A stretch of 64,000 nucleotides of DNA from Selaginella moellendorffii (GCF_000143415.4 NW_003314261.1:2612904-2676903), one strand, 5' to 3'. Numbered from the stretch's first letter, positions 12,701-24,171 are shown. Notes: generated by a model not told the origin, from the sequence alone. Translations and numbers: made by a program.

Positions 12701-14070
12701 CTCCTGCTCGTGGCCATGGACCCCCACGGAAAAGAGAGTGGAGGAAACTGGGTCTGTTCGTACAACGCTCTAGGGCCCCACGCCCAATGAGCCAGTCAAG
12801 ACCCACAGGCCGTGACTGGCTCAAAGCCTGGGCCAATCACAGTGGTCCACCCGTGTGCCACTTGATGCCGTAGATTCTTCTTTTCTTTTCCCGACGCATG
12901 CGACTAGAGGAGAAGTACGGTATGGGCCACGGTACAACCATGAACGTCGTCAGAGCTTTGCATGGCCAGCATGTGCAAGAAGAGTATGCTAAAATTTTTT
13001 ATTATCGGCCTTGATTTTATTGTATGGTTTTCATGACAACCTTCTTCCATCCTGCCGTATCGAATTTTAGGGATGCCCCACACTGGAGCCTAAATCTTGA
13101 CCATTGCCCCCATTGACAACGAGACTCCAGCAACCCGATAGCATGCGTATCATCAGTTCAGTGCAAATGACTACTTAACCCTAAGCAGTTACTCGATGTC
13201 AGCGGCATTTTTACGGGTGACATCACCGATTGATTTTCCCGGAGTAGTAGTGGTACGGACACTATGGTCCTCACCGCGCATTTAATGGCTTCTGATGCAC
13301 AGCAGGGCGCCACGTGTGAATACGACGTGTAGACGGGTAAGGGACGGGCGATGTCCGAGTCGTACGGCTGCGGCTCAAACATCGTGGCCGAAGCGATTGC
13401 TAAATCTTCGGCCGGGAGAACATTACAACAGTAAAACTGTAGTCGATCAACTTGCCTGATCGTGAAATTTTATATGCTTTCGATCCAGAAGAATGGGGTT
13501 TGGATGCATGCTAACAAGCATCTTTGGCAATCCTCGTTCGCGGAATCAAGACTATTCACAAGGCCGCAAAACCAAACAAACGATTTAACGCTAAAATGTC
13601 TTGTTAATCTTATTTTTTGGTGGCGGCCATCGCCTTCACGGCCACTGTTGCGGATGCCTATGCCAGTTGGGCCAAATTTTTTACTGGATGCCCAAACACT
13701 CCCCCGTGGAAGGACGTGTTTTACTTTCCATATTTTCTCCATTGCGCGGGTAAAATGCGTGTCGAAAACACCTAGGTTGAGGGGATGATCCAAGGCGATT
13801 GCTTAGCGAGGAGGAGGAGGGCGACGGAGCCACCACGGCACCACCATCTCCACCACCGCTCACTCCCACTCTCCCATCCCTTCTTCTCTGTCCTCTCGCT
13901 CTCCGCTACCATCGCGCGCCACTCGGTCGTCATCGGCGCAGAGGAGACGAAATCCCTCCGCGAATTCCAGCACCCAATTGGCCTCTGATCCAGCACCGCG
14001 CCTCACACCGCGGGTTTGAATCGACCCAGATAGAGGAAAACTCTCGATCATAGCAGGAGCGAGCGAGAGA
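12701..14070. promoter_or_regulatory. Upstream region and 5' leader of the DELLA gene
   Basis: About 1.3 kb between the AT-rich desert and the DELLA start. The base composition rises towards GC at ~12700. Frames at 13462-13788 on both strands overlap each other and look like non-coding shadows. 13790-14070 has the CT/GA-rich, ACC-rich look of a plant 5' leader. No individual element was identified with confidence. Confidence 0.35.
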
Positions 14071-16011
14071 ATGGAGGATATGGATATGCTCGAGGCGGTC
14101 TACGAAAGGAAGAGCCGGATGATCCCGGTAGGACCGCAGCCCAGCGTCGGTGGCGGCGATTTCCAGCAGCCGATGATGCAGTGGAAGGAGGAGGAGGAAT
14201 CGGCGATGGGAATGGACGAGCTGCTCGCGCACGCCGGCTATAATGTGCGGGCCAGCGATCTGACCCACGTCGCGCAGCGGATCGAGGAGCTCGACAGCCT
14301 GCTAGGGGCGGCGGCGCCCGCGGATATCCTGGCACAAGACACCGTCCACTACAACCCGTCGGATCTGGTCAGCTGGATCGAGGGCATGCTGGACGAGCTC
14401 GTTCCGCAGCAGCCCACCGCTACCTCGTCCTCCGATATGGAATCGGTGGTCACCACGATCACTCATCAGCAACAGCAGCACCTGGATTTCGGCGGTATAC
14501 CGCCGCCGCCGCCGCACCAGCAGCAAGGCTACGGCGCCGCCTTCAATCCAAACGTGCTCTACGCCGACCAGATGGATCTCAGCAAGAACGAGGTAGGAGT
14601 AGTAGCATCTCACTCGCAAATTGCTGCTTCCACCACACCGAGGCCGGCATCAGGTTCGTCCTCGTCGACGTCACCCCACGGCATACCGCCACATGCCGCC
14701 GGCGGTATGACGTCAGCCGCCGCCATGCCCACCATCCAGGAGAGCGACGAATTGAGCGGTGTCCGCCTCGTCCACCTCCTGCTCGCCTGCGCAAACGCCG
14801 TCCAGCGCGGGGACCTCGCCGCCGCCGGCGACATGGTGGCGCAGCTCCGGATACTCGTCGCGCACCCCAGCAGCAGCAGCAGCGCCATGGCTCGCGTCGC
14901 CACCCAGTTCGTGGAGGCCCTCTCGAGGAGGATCCAAAACAGCTGCTACAATGGTGGCGGAGATCGCCAGTATCATCACCACCAGTCTCAGCAGCAGCAG
15001 CAGCGCCAGCAGCAATTCAAAGAAGAGAGCAGCGATCCTGGAAACACCAACAACGGCGCCATGGATGAGATCCTACATTTCCACTTCTACGAGACGTGTC
15101 CGTACCTCAAGTTCGCGCACTTCACCGCCAACCAGGCCATCCTGGAAGCGCTCGAGGGCCACAAGAGCGTCCACGTCGTGGACTTGGACCTCCAGTATGG
15201 CCTCCAGTGGCCGGCTCTCATCCAGGCGCTGGCCCTCCGCCCCGGCGGTCCGCCAACGCTCCGCCTCACCGGCATCGGCCCGCCGCAGCCCCACCGCCAC
15301 GACCTCCTCCATGAGATCGGTCTCAAGCTCGCGCAGCTCGCCGACTCTGTCAACGTCGACTTTGCGTTCCACGGCGTGGTTGCCGCGCGGCTCAACGACG
15401 TCCAGCCCTGGATGCTTACCGTGCGTCGCGGCGAGGCTGTGGCCGTCAACTCGGTGTTCCAGATGCACAAAGCGCTCGTCGAGGAGCCGTCGGATGGGGG
15501 GAATCCGGCGGCTGGCGGCAATGGTGGCGGAGGCCGTCGGTCCAGTCCTATCGACGAGGTTCTCCGGCTGGTACGTAACTTGAAGCCGAAGATCGTGACG
15601 CTGGTGGAGCAGGACGCCGATCACAACAGTCCGGTGTTCATGGAGCGCTTCATGGCGGCACTCCACTACTACTCCACCATGTTCGACTCGCTCGAGGCCT
15701 GCAACTTAGCTCCCGGGAGTGTGGAACAGATGGTAGCCGAGACGTACCTGGGACAGGAGATTGGTAACATCGTTGCCTGCGAGGGTGCCGCGCGGACCGA
15801 GCGGCATGAGACGCTGACGCAGTGGCGGATCCGGATGGCGAGGTCGGGCTTCCAGCCGCTGTATCTCGGCTCCAACGCGTTCAAGCAGGCCAACATGCTA
15901 CTCACGCTCTTCTCGGGTGACGGATACCGGGTGGAGGAGAAAGATGGCTGCCTCACGCTTGGGTGGCACAGTCGGCCCCTGGTCGCTGCGTCGGCCTGGG
16001 AGTGCTGCTAA
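14071..16011 (+). CDS. DELLA: DELLA protein (GRAS family gibberellin-response repressor)
   Basis: Intronless, 646 aa. The N-terminal regulatory domain carries MDELLAHAGYNVRASDL (res 48-64) and VHYNPSDL (res 92-99), the two motifs that contact the gibberellin receptor GID1. The GRAS domain follows: LHR1 (VHLLLACANAVQRGDLAAAG), VHIID-type core (VHVVDLDLQYGLQWPALIQA), LHR2, PFYRE region, and the C-terminal SAW block ending ASAWECC. Low-complexity Gln, His and Ser stretches separate the parts. It acts in the nucleus as a transcription co-regulator that restrains growth and is degraded after GA-GID1 binding in plants where that system works. Lycophytes are the earliest lineage reported with the full GID1-DELLA interaction, so the intact motifs here are informative. 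An intronless gene is usual for GRAS genes. Confidence 0.95.
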   Translation: MEDMDMLEAVYERKSRMIPVGPQPSVGGGDFQQPMMQWKEEEESAMGMDELLAHAGYNVRASDLTHVAQRIEELDSLLGAAAPADILAQDTVHYNPSDLVSWIEGMLDELVPQQPTATSSSDMESVVTTITHQQQQHLDFGGIPPPPPHQQQGYGAAFNPNVLYADQMDLSKNEVGVVASHSQIAASTTPRPASGSSSSTSPHGIPPHAAGGMTSAAAMPTIQESDELSGVRLVHLLLACANAVQRGDLAAAGDMVAQLRILVAHPSSSSSAMARVATQFVEALSRRIQNSCYNGGGDRQYHHHQSQQQQQRQQQFKEESSDPGNTNNGAMDEILHFHFYETCPYLKFAHFTANQAILEALEGHKSVHVVDLDLQYGLQWPALIQALALRPGGPPTLRLTGIGPPQPHRHDLLHEIGLKLAQLADSVNVDFAFHGVVAARLNDVQPWMLTVRRGEAVAVNSVFQMHKALVEEPSDGGNPAAGGNGGGGRRSSPIDEVLRLVRNLKPKIVTLVEQDADHNSPVFMERFMAALHYYSTMFDSLEACNLAPGSVEQMVAETYLGQEIGNIVACEGAARTERHETLTQWRIRMARSGFQPLYLGSNAFKQANMLLTLFSGDGYRVEEKDGCLTLGWHSRPLVAASAWECC

Positions 16012-16735
16012 AGCCGACGCCCGGAATTTCGGGCCACTGTTCTTCTTCGGTGGTGTCGTTGTCGGACTCTCCAACATCTCGGGCAAGACTTTGTCGGCGC
16101 CTTAATAGTATCTCGATATTATCTCTAGCAGAAGTTGCTGCTGCTGCGCACTGGGCTGTGGATGCTTTCCCTGTATATCGTGCTGTGCCTGGCTGCTAGC
16201 TCTGGGGGAGGCTTGAGTCTGTCCGAAAAAGTAATCCGTCGAAGTTAAATGGCTCGATCCGGTTTTTTGCTACAGGTTGCTGTGTGACACATGTCGGCAG
16301 TCAATGGATCGGACACCTGGTTGAGAGTTGAAACCAGGAAAAGAAAACGAGTCAGTCAGTGAGCGGCTAAGGAGAAGAGAGAAGAAATATAGTGTACCTG
16401 TTGCTGTTGTAAACTCTATATAATTCACTCCCCGCTAAAATAAGATGATCCATCCTGGCTACTCTGGCTCCGAGCAGCAACAGCAACGCTGTAGCTGCCG
16501 ACTTTAACAGCAGTGGCTCGAAGATCCGTTTCATGTTCCCTGACAGCAGCAAGGGCCGGCGACGACAGCAACAACGCAAAGCTGTCTTAATTTCCTGCCA
16601 CGGGCCCTGGAAGAAAGCATTAGACAAATGCAAGCGAAAACAAATGTCAGCGTTTGAATGAGAGCGTAATAAACGAGGATTGAAGATGCTGTGCTTGGAC
16701 CTTGACGTTGATGGCGTGTGCCCGCTCGCAAAGCT
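16012..16735. other. Convergent intergenic region between DELLA and the mTERF gene
   Basis: Holds the 3' regions of DELLA (+) and the mTERF gene (-). Short CAG/CTG runs occur on both strands. No gene or RNA was recognised. Confidence 0.5.
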
Positions 16736-18890
16736 TCACATGGCTCCTTGCTGCTTACAATCCCTGGTGTTGCTCTCGGGCGACTTGGACTTTTTCAAAA
16801 ATTCTGCGAACCTCTCCTCGAAAACCAAGTCACTACAGCTATACACGCTACTCAGACCCTGTTCGTGAAAGTGTTTCCCCAGACGCTCGAACCGGCGTAT
16901 GAGCCTCTTGTTGAGGCTGTAGCTGAAGAACTGAGGGAAATGAACGAGCTCGCGCTGAGGCCGATGCATGGCTTTCATGAAAAACTCGTACTTGGGAACC
17001 AGAAGCGTCGCGATGCTGAAGCCCAGGAGCGATGGCAATCTTTTCACCATGTCGGCAATTTCCTTTCTGCATGCAGGACCACACAAATAAAGAACGAAGA
17101 GATTTTGTTGTAACACTTGCCTTTGAAATCCAAGTTCGAGGAAGAAGCACACAGTTGGCTGTAGTTTCTTGTTGATGCTCAAAGTCAGCAAATGAGGACA
17201 TCGGCTGAGCACCCTTGTCATCACGAGAGGAAAGTTATTCAGAAGTCAAGCAAGGGCCCGGCAAAGTGCTGCTTACTTGCCGATGCTTTCCGAGTCAATG
17301 CCTAGATTTTGTATGAACTTGAGGTTCGGACGGATCTTGGTTTCCACGTTCAAGCCCAGAACCATTGGCTTGGACCGCATAACCTTGAGAATGTTGAAAA
17401 TCCGTTAGGTAGATGGAAACGTGAACGAATGACTGCACAAACCCTGACGACATCAACACCGAGACTCGCAAGGAAGCGCACGGTCGGTATCATGTTGTCC
17501 TTGATGTGAAGAGTCATCAGCTGCGGAGCTTTAAACAAAACCTGCAATACTTTCGACAGCACAGATACTTTAAAGAAACTATACTCACTTTGCCAAGGTC
17601 CTTGCGCACTAGGCCCAAGCTGAAGAGAAACTCAACTCTCTCCTGCATGTCATGCTTGATCGTCAGCAGTCGGGGGTGTCTTCTAAGCAGTTTTCCCATC
17701 AACAATGGTGGCACGCCCAGATTCTCGAGAGAAGACACTACTCGGCAAAGGGCCTGCGAATCAAGCTCAGGGTGATTACTAGAGAAAATGGCAGAGCTTC
17801 TCACCTCATGACTGTATCCCAGAAGTCCTGGATACAAATAGAGAATCTTATTGATGTCGTCGGCGGTGGCGTTGGTGCTCTTTAGAAAATCGACCAGGGG
17901 AGCCAGACCCTGAGCGTCCGTCTCGAGAAGAGAAAGCTTTCTGGAGATGATCCGTCCGATGCTGGTTTGCCGAACTCCAATGCTTTCCAGATAAGTTACC
18001 AGGCTTTTCAGCTTTTCCCCATCCATGAGAACCGATGGATACCGGTTGACAAGCCTTTCCGTGTCTCTGCGAGACAAGCCAATGCTTGCCATGTACGTGA
18101 CACACTGAGTGAGATCATCCGCGCTTCTCGAGAGCAGCTGTGGAGCTCTCGCCACCAAACTCGAGAGGCTCATGGACGTGAAACCGAGCCGGTTGAGTAC
18201 CACGACAGCGGGAGCTAGATCGTTGGGGTGATGGTGGAAAATCTTGGGCCACGCCGCGATCACTCTAGCCAAGGAGTTGTACTTGACACCAACGCCTTGG
18301 AGAAACTCCACCATTGTGTCCACTGGCTCTACGCCCGACTCTAGAACGAACGGCATCACCTTTGACACGTCCGAGGCTTTGATCCCGAGCTTGTGGAAGT
18401 AGGAAACCAGCTTGGAGAAATTCTTCTCTTCGGCACGGGCCAGCACTGTAGAGACGCCGCTCTCGGCAGCTCTCGGTGCCTGGGAAGAAAGATTGCTGCG
18501 CGGATCGTGCGTATCGGACAATGTAGCATCTTCTTGCTCCTCTTGCAAGCCGCTGATAATCTTGTCGGCGTGCCTGAGAACTTCGAAAGCGTACCGTGAA
18601 GGAATCCCATGGCGCTCCAGCAGCGCAAGCAGCGCATTCACGACCTGGCCCCTCTCCAGCCGCGGCGATTGCGATTCCTCCACCGCCAGCGCCTCGATCT
18701 CCAGAAGCGTCGGGACATTGCGCTCCTTCTTGGATTTCGGCGCCGCGGCAGCAGCAGCAGCAGCTGCCAAGGAATACCTGGATCGAAACGAACAAGCCGC
18801 TATCCCTCTCGATCGACGGAAGAACGAGCGCTGGAAGACGCCATTGGCTAGGGCCGCGCAAGAAGAGTCGAGGAGGCGAGGGACCGCCAT
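16736..18890 (-). CDS. mTERF-family organellar nucleic-acid-binding protein
   Basis: CDS complement of 17589-18890, 17443-17541, 17277-17383, 17117-17213, 16736-17062 (643 aa). The protein is an array of about ten mTERF repeats of ~35 aa, each with a buried Pro (AAWPKIF, ARAPQLL, NRYPSVL, YLYPGLL, RRHPRLL, FKAPQL, SRCPHLL, KRLPSLL). The N-terminus is basic, Ser/Arg-rich with a poly-Ala run, as in plastid or mitochondrial transit peptides. Plant mTERFs bind organellar DNA or RNA and affect transcription or splicing. The splice model was checked by phase: the last intron must use the acceptor gcagaaag (3' end at 17063) rather than the nearer gcag, giving GFQRQ/EIADMV, exactly one repeat length. 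The start lies only 117 bp from the stop of the next gene upstream (RRM protein), on the same strand. Confidence 0.88.
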
Positions 18891-19007
18891 GGCACATTGA
18901 AAATATGCGAGGATTTAGGGTTTATAACCAGTCGATTGCGATACTCACGCCAAACGAAAAAATTAGTAGTAGTATCGATCACCATAGATGATCTTCGCAA
19001 AGCATTG

Positions 19008-20279
19008 TCAGTGGCGCCGCCTCTTGCTATACTCGTCGCTATAATCCTCTCCTTTCTCTCTCGATTTGTAGCTATGGCTGCTGGGCTTGTTAGCGTTGTG
19101 ATCCCGATCTCTACTGTCCCTGTGTTGCTGCCTCTCTTTCTCGCGATCCAAATCCTTTCCATCCTTGTGATCCCGCGAAGCTTTGCCGGTTTCTTTGCCG
19201 CTACCTCGGCCATCCTCGTCCTCGAAACCATACCCGCCACCGCCGCCCCGCTCGCTCTCCTCCCATCCGCCGCTACTCCACCCTCCAGCATTCGCGATCG
19301 CGTGCCCGTTTGCTCCGCCCCGTCCGAAGAACGCTGGATTTACGTGAGGCGGCGGCACGCCCGGGTAGTGCATCGGATACGCAGGACCCCGCGGCATGAA
19401 TCCCATCCCGAAAATGCCCGGTCTCATCGGAGGAACAAAGCCCGGATCGCCAAACAGCCCCATTCCTCCTAGCGGAAGTTGTCCATTGTTACCACCACCA
19501 CCACGGCCGCGTCCTCGTCCTCTACCACCGCCGCCACCACCCCCGCCACCGCCGCTATTTTTCTTCCCGGCCTGGCCTTGCTGTGGAGCTTGCGCTGCTT
19601 GCGATGGCTGGCTCTGGCTCTGGCTCTTCGCGTTTACTTGCTTGAGGACTTGGGGCGTGGCGTACTGGACGACGCAAGGGCGCCCATTGAAAATCCTGCC
19701 ATTGAGCTGCTCCTTGCATTGCTGGGCCGCGAGTGGATCGTAGAACTCAACCTGGCAGTAGCCCTTGGATTTGCCACTGGCTCTCTCCTCGGAGAATTTC
19801 AGCCCCTTGTGCCGCCCGAAATCCGCCAGCGCGGCCTCCAGATCGGCGTCTGTCGTCCACCAGTGAAGCTCCGAGATGAAAATCCCCGCCTTCGCATTCG
19901 CATCCACGAACTGCTGCTGCTGCGGTGGCGGCCGAGCGAGAATCCCTGGCGAAGAATCGATAGGAGCTGCTGGAGCAGCGCTCTCGCCAGTGGCAATGGG
20001 AGGATCTTCATCCTTGCTGAAACTCTCTGGCGCCGCATTAACCCTAGCCGGCGCTGTCGTCCTGTCCTGCTCGTCCCTGGGGTAGAGCTCACCAGATCCC
20101 TTCCCTGGCGCTGCCGCTACTGGCGATGGCGCTGGACGAGCTGGAGGAGCAGCCGCTTCCTGGGGAAAGAACCCTACATTTACATCGTCGTAGAGATCCT
20201 CGTACTCCTCATCGAAATCCTCGTCGCCGCCAATGCCCGCGCTGCCGATCTCCACATCGAAATCGAGCTCCTCCACCAT
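19008..20279 (-). CDS. RRM protein, CFIm68/CPSF6-like (paralogue A, intronless)
   Basis: 423 aa, single exon. Acidic N-terminus with EDLYDDVNVGFFP, then one RRM (GIFISELHWWTTDADLEAAL ... SKGYCQVEFYDPLAAQQCKEQLNGRIFNGRPCVV, ~res 130-210). The WWTTD signature is that of CPSF6-type RRMs. A poly-Gly/RGRG stretch, a Pro/Gly/Met-rich segment (PPMRPGIFGMGFMPRGPAYP) and a charged RD/RE/KD-rich C-terminus ending KRRRH follow, the layout of cleavage factor Im 68. Expected role: nuclear pre-mRNA 3'-end processing and poly(A) site choice; this is inferred from the family. A paralogue with the same layout lies at 47031-48904, with one intron in the glycine-rich linker that this copy lacks. Confidence 0.8.
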   Translation of the reverse strand: MVEELDFDVEIGSAGIGGDEDFDEEYEDLYDDVNVGFFPQEAAAPPARPAPSPVAAAPGKGSGELYPRDEQDRTTAPARVNAAPESFSKDEDPPIATGESAAPAAPIDSSPGILARPPPQQQQFVDANAKAGIFISELHWWTTDADLEAALADFGRHKGLKFSEERASGKSKGYCQVEFYDPLAAQQCKEQLNGRIFNGRPCVVQYATPQVLKQVNAKSQSQSQPSQAAQAPQQGQAGKKNSGGGGGGGGGGRGRGRGRGGGGNNGQLPLGGMGLFGDPGFVPPMRPGIFGMGFMPRGPAYPMHYPGVPPPHVNPAFFGRGGANGHAIANAGGWSSGGWEESERGGGGGYGFEDEDGRGSGKETGKASRDHKDGKDLDREKERQQHRDSRDRDHNANKPSSHSYKSREKGEDYSDEYSKRRRH

Positions 20280-20425
20280 CGATCAAGAGAAGATAAATAA
20301 CAAGAAACCCTAATGCTATCCATTCCACGTCAGCAGGGTCATCCGCGCTGTCACGCCACGTCGGACAACAGTTAGGGCTCTTGAGACCTGGAAGTTCTTG
20401 ATGTTTTCTATTTCTCTTTGTTCTT

Positions 20426-21595
20426 TTAGCTATACTCATTGGTAGCCTCTGGGTGGTAGTAACACATCTCGTTCCATACTTTCTCTCTTAGCGCGTCCTC
20501 TCGGAGCTCCTCATCCTCGAAATCAAACTCAAACGCCGCGGATGCCGATGGCTCCAGCGCCGCGTCGTGGAGCATCGAGAGATACGGATGCTCCAGCGCG
20601 TCTGTGACCGTGAGCCGCTTCTTCGGATCAAACACGAGCATCTGGTCGATGAGGTTGAGCGCCAGTGGATTGGCTCTCGGATAGAGGCGCTCCAGCGGGA
20701 TCTTTGGAGCAAACGGCAGCGAGCGGATGTAGCTCCTGGCCTTGTTGCTCAGGATGAACTGCAGGTCGTCCTCCTCGGGCGATCCAATTGTGTTGATGAT
20801 GAGCTTGAGCTGGTGGATGTAGTCCTTGCCCGGGAAGATTGGCTTCCGGCCCAGCAGCTCCGCAAAGATGCAGCCCACTGACCACATATCGATCGCGCTC
20901 GTGTACTCTTCGCACGAGAGCAGGAGCTCCGGAGCTCGGTACCACCGCGTGACAACGTACTCGGTCATGAACTGGCCCTTGTCACTGCCAGTTCTCGCCA
21001 GGCCGAAGTCACAGATCTTGAGATCGCAGCTCGCGTTCAGGAGGAGATTGCTGGGCTTGAGATCCCGGTGAAGAACATTAGCCGAGTGGACATACTTCAG
21101 TCCTCGTAGCAGCTGCTTGAAACGAGCTCTTAGCACTTTGAAACAAAAGGAGCTTTTTCGCTCGCTACGTACCTGATAGATGAAGTATTGGCAGTGATCA
21201 TCCGTCAATGCCTGCGAGGATCTGATGATCTGGTGTAGATCCGTGTCCATGAGCTCGTAGACGAGATAGACATCGTTGAATGACGATCTTCCCACCGGCT
21301 TCATGATGTCCTTGATCCCAATTATGTTCTCGTGGTAAAGATGGCGGAGAAGCCGGATCTCTCGCAGAGTCCTCCGCGCGTCCGTGGTGTTCTCGAACGC
21401 GTTGGTAATCTTTTTGATCGCCACCTTCTCGCCAGACTCGGAGTTTGTGGCCGAGCACACAACGCCGTAAGCTCCCTTGCCAATCGGCTTGATCGGCGCA
21501 TACCTCTGATCTATCTCGAACAAGCTGCGCCAGAGCATGTAGTAGTGCTTGCCGGGATGAGCAATGCCACCGGGAGGATCTACCTTTTGAGCCAT
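20426..21595 (-). CDS. Group C MAP kinase (MPK1/2/7/14 type)
   Basis: CDS complement of 21173-21595 and 20426-21112 (369 aa). Glycine loop [12 protein letters not shown], catalytic HRD (Asp 158), DFG (Asp 176), activation loop TEY (191-193) and the docking/L16 region are all present. The N-terminus ([35 protein letters not shown]) and the FEFDFEDEE ... [11 protein letters not shown] tail match plant group C MAPKs. It phosphorylates Ser/Thr-Pro sites downstream of a MAPK kinase. The single intron (21113-21172, 60 nt, gtacgt...caagcag) has no in-frame stop and is a multiple of three, so an unspliced reading stays open. The family alignment (YFIYQ then [12 protein letters not shown]) shows that it must be removed. 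Confidence 0.95.
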   Translation of the reverse strand: MAQKVDPPGGIAHPGKHYYMLWRSLFEIDQRYAPIKPIGKGAYGVVCSATNSESGEKVAIKKITNAFENTTDARRTLREIRLLRHLYHENIIGIKDIMKPVGRSSFNDVYLVYELMDTDLHQIIRSSQALTDDHCQYFIYQVRSERKSSFCFKVLRARFKQLLRGLKYVHSANVLHRDLKPSNLLLNASCDLKICDFGLARTGSDKGQFMTEYVVTRWYRAPELLLSCEEYTSAIDMWSVGCIFAELLGRKPIFPGKDYIHQLKLIINTIGSPEEDDLQFILSNKARSYIRSLPFAPKIPLERLYPRANPLALNLIDQMLVFDPKKRLTVTDALEHPYLSMLHDAALEPSASAAFEFDFEDEELREDALREKVWNEMCYYHPEATNEYS

Positions 21596-22405
21596 GGGGA
21601 ATTTAACACTTACAAGCTCGGGGAGGAGAGTCCATTCTGCTCGCTAATGCCGCTGCCCGAGTGGATTCCAGCATCTCTCTTTTCTCTCAACGATGGATCC
21701 AGCTCCCAGTAAAGAAGAAATTCTCGAATATAAAAACCAGCTTTGTTGCTTGCTCTGGATTTGGATTCGTGATGCTTCCAAAATTTGCCGAGCGGGGATT
21801 CAACACGCTGTGGGACAAATGTAGCCCCCCAAGAATGCCCGGAACGAACAAGGAAGAGTGACGATCATACGGCCGGCATACCGCGGTCGAAATGCTGCTG
21901 CATCGCGCCAATTCGCGCCACGACAAGGCGAGGAGATCGGTCGCGCCAGGATGCGCCGGGGGAGAGGAGAGATCGGCGAGCCCTAGCTATGGCGAGGCGA
22001 GCGGGCGATGGAAGAAGAAGAGAGAAAGAAACCCTAGGGACGCAGCACCAAAGGAACGGGAATCGACGGATGGGCGTAACGCTCGCCGGCTTCGAGCCTT
22101 GGACTTGTTGGGTGTTGCGTTAGTTAAACAGACAATCTAAATAAGTTGGTTTAACCTCTCTTTCTTGACCTCCTCTAGGGTTCTTCGCTGTGGGGAGAAG
22201 GATGCGCGTGGTATTGGAGCTGAGAGCCTGCAATTTTACTCCTACAAGATCGATGCGACCCGCAGGCAGGCAATGCTAGGTGTGTTCTTGGGCGATCCGC
22301 GAGCACGGATATCGCGAATCGATGAACAGCGCCTAGAGCGGGGCTTTTAGAATTTGGGGGCGAGGCGGAGGGATTTGTGACGAATTTCAAGGATTTTCAG
22401 CAAGA
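21596..22405. promoter_or_regulatory. Divergent intergenic region between the MAP kinase and SBH genes
   Basis: 810 bp holding the 5' regions of two divergently transcribed genes. aaccctag-type telobox words occur (~22029-22036), common in promoters of plant housekeeping genes. Frames here are short and overlap on both strands. No gene is called. Confidence 0.4.
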
Positions 22406-23523
22406 ATGGTGTTCTGGGAAGGCTATGCAAGCGATGAATTGATGGGAACGGTGCTGCCGTTGGTGGTCTACTGGGTTTATGCCGGTTTTTACCACTTGCT
22501 GCCGCCGCTGGATCACTTGAGGCTTCACTCACGCAAGGAAAGTAGCAGAAATCTGGTGACTATGCCGACAGTCATCAAAGGCGTGCTGCTCCAGCAGGGA
22601 ATTCAAGCGTCGATGGCGATTTTGCTCTTCTCGGTGAGATCTCTATCTCTTTTGTGGAAAATGTGAGGTAGCGTTCGTTGTCGTTTGATGTCAAATTCCT
22701 GGCCATTCTCGTTAGTGTTTCGTTTCGTGAAAGTACTGTTTTTCCGAACGATTTTTTTTTCCTGTCCAAATCTTTTTTTTTTTGGGTCAAAACTTCCGCT
22801 ACTTAGATAAAGTTGTGGTGGAGTTTCTCGGTAGACTTAGCGAGTTGGATGGAGTTTTTTGCTTTATTTCAAACTCTTGAAAGTTCGGTTAGCTTCTTGT
22901 CCTTGATCTGGTACTGCAAAGTTAGTTTTTTTTTCCCCGATAGTTCTAACACTCAACCTTATTCTTTGCAGATCACGTCTCAGAAGCCGAGCGACGATAA
23001 AAATCCCGTCCAGCCACCGCTGGCGATGCAACTCTTCCAGTTCGTGGTTGCGATGCTGGTGATGGATACTTGGCAGTACTTTGTCCACCGCCTGATGCAT
23101 GTCAACAAGTTCCTCTACCGTCACGTCCACTCTCACCACCACCGACTCGTCGTGCCTTACGCTTTCGGCGCCCTCTACAACCATCCTCTCGAGGGCCTCT
23201 TGCTCGACACGGTCGGGGGCGCGCTCTCGTTTCTCGCCTCGGGTATGACACCACGAACAGCGGTCTTCTTCTTCTCGTTCGCGACGATCAAGACGGTGGA
23301 TGATCACTGCGGGATCATGATCCCGGGGAATCCCTTCCACACCATCTTCCGGAACAACGCTGCTTACCACGACATCCACCACCAGCTCTTCGGCACCAAG
23401 TATAACTTCTCGCAGCCTTTCTTCGTGATGTGGGATAAGATCCTGGGGACTCATATGCCGTTTAATCTGGAGGAGAGAGCCGAGGGGGGATTCGAGGCCA
23501 GACCGCTCAAGCTCAAGGAATAG
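22406..23523 (+). CDS. SBH: Sphingoid base C4-hydroxylase (sphinganine C4-monooxygenase)
   Basis: CDS join 22406-22633 and 22972-23523 (259 aa; Arabidopsis SBH proteins are about this size). A fatty acid hydroxylase fold with the histidine boxes HRLMH, HSHHH and HDIHH that bind the di-iron centre, and family signatures DTWQYF, HNKFLYRH-like (MHVNKFLYRHVH), YNHPLEGLLLDT, FFFSFATIKTVDDHCG and GTKYNFSQPFFVMWD. It is an ER membrane enzyme that makes phytosphingosine-type long-chain bases from sphinganine or dihydroceramide. The hydrophobic N-terminal half supplies membrane spans. The 338-nt intron is long for this locus. The start (MVFWEGYASDELMGT) aligns with the family N-terminus. Confidence 0.93.
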
Positions 23524-24171
23524 AACGACACGGACATCATCGGAGTTGTGAGCTCGCTCGTCCCGGCCAAGATCATATCAGGCACTGTAAATTCTATCAG
23601 AGAGTGGTGGTTTCGCTGACGAGAGGAAGAGATTTGAGGAGAAACGCAGCGTTTGTATAGAACAAAATGGACTTTCTGCCTAAAGAGTTACATGGATGGA
23701 TTTGCATTTGAAGTTTTCTGGGATATACCCTTGCCTATTGTGGACCGGTCAAATGTGGGGGATGAGAATCGATCCAACAACCGGTATACGTGTAAAGGAG
23801 ACCAGCAAAGAGTTGACACCTGGTTTGATCCCTATTGTCCGCTTTGGACCACCACGTAAATAAAGTAGTGTTTGGCGGTGTTATATGGTGAATTACCTGA
23901 CACGTCACAAGGGCAAACGAATATTTTACTCTCCGGCTCTAAGAACTCGCGGATTTAGGTCTATTATAGAGGGACCCCTGCTTAATCGGGGGGGAGAAGA
24001 ATCGTGCGCTCTCCGTTGTCCCGATTTTTGCGCATTGCCCGCGCAAAAGTCGATCGATCGTCTTCTTCTCTGGAATCGCGCTTGCGATTCTACTCTCTTC
24101 TTGTTCTCCGCGATGGCGTTCTGATTTTCTTGGAATATTTTCGTCATCGTCGTCTTTCCCTTGCTTCGGCC
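23524..24171. other. Intergenic region between SBH and PILS
   Basis: Holds the 3' region of SBH and the upstream region of PILS. A possible TATA-like word (tctattatag, ~23960) lies ~210 bp before the PILS ATG. The open frame running into PILS from 24004 has no support upstream of the conserved start. Confidence 0.35.

Noticed and set aside
14759-15583. 274-codon + strand frame inside DELLA
   Set aside because: Out-of-frame Ser/Arg-rich shadow of the DELLA gene.
18265-18897. 210-codon minus-strand frame overlapping the mTERF start
   Set aside because: Alternative frame of the mTERF first exon; no domain, while the mTERF frame has clear repeats.
24004-24171. In-frame N-terminal extension of PILS
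   Set aside because: The conserved first membrane helix follows soon after the ATG at 24172; the upstream part is Arg/Ser-rich leader-like sequence.
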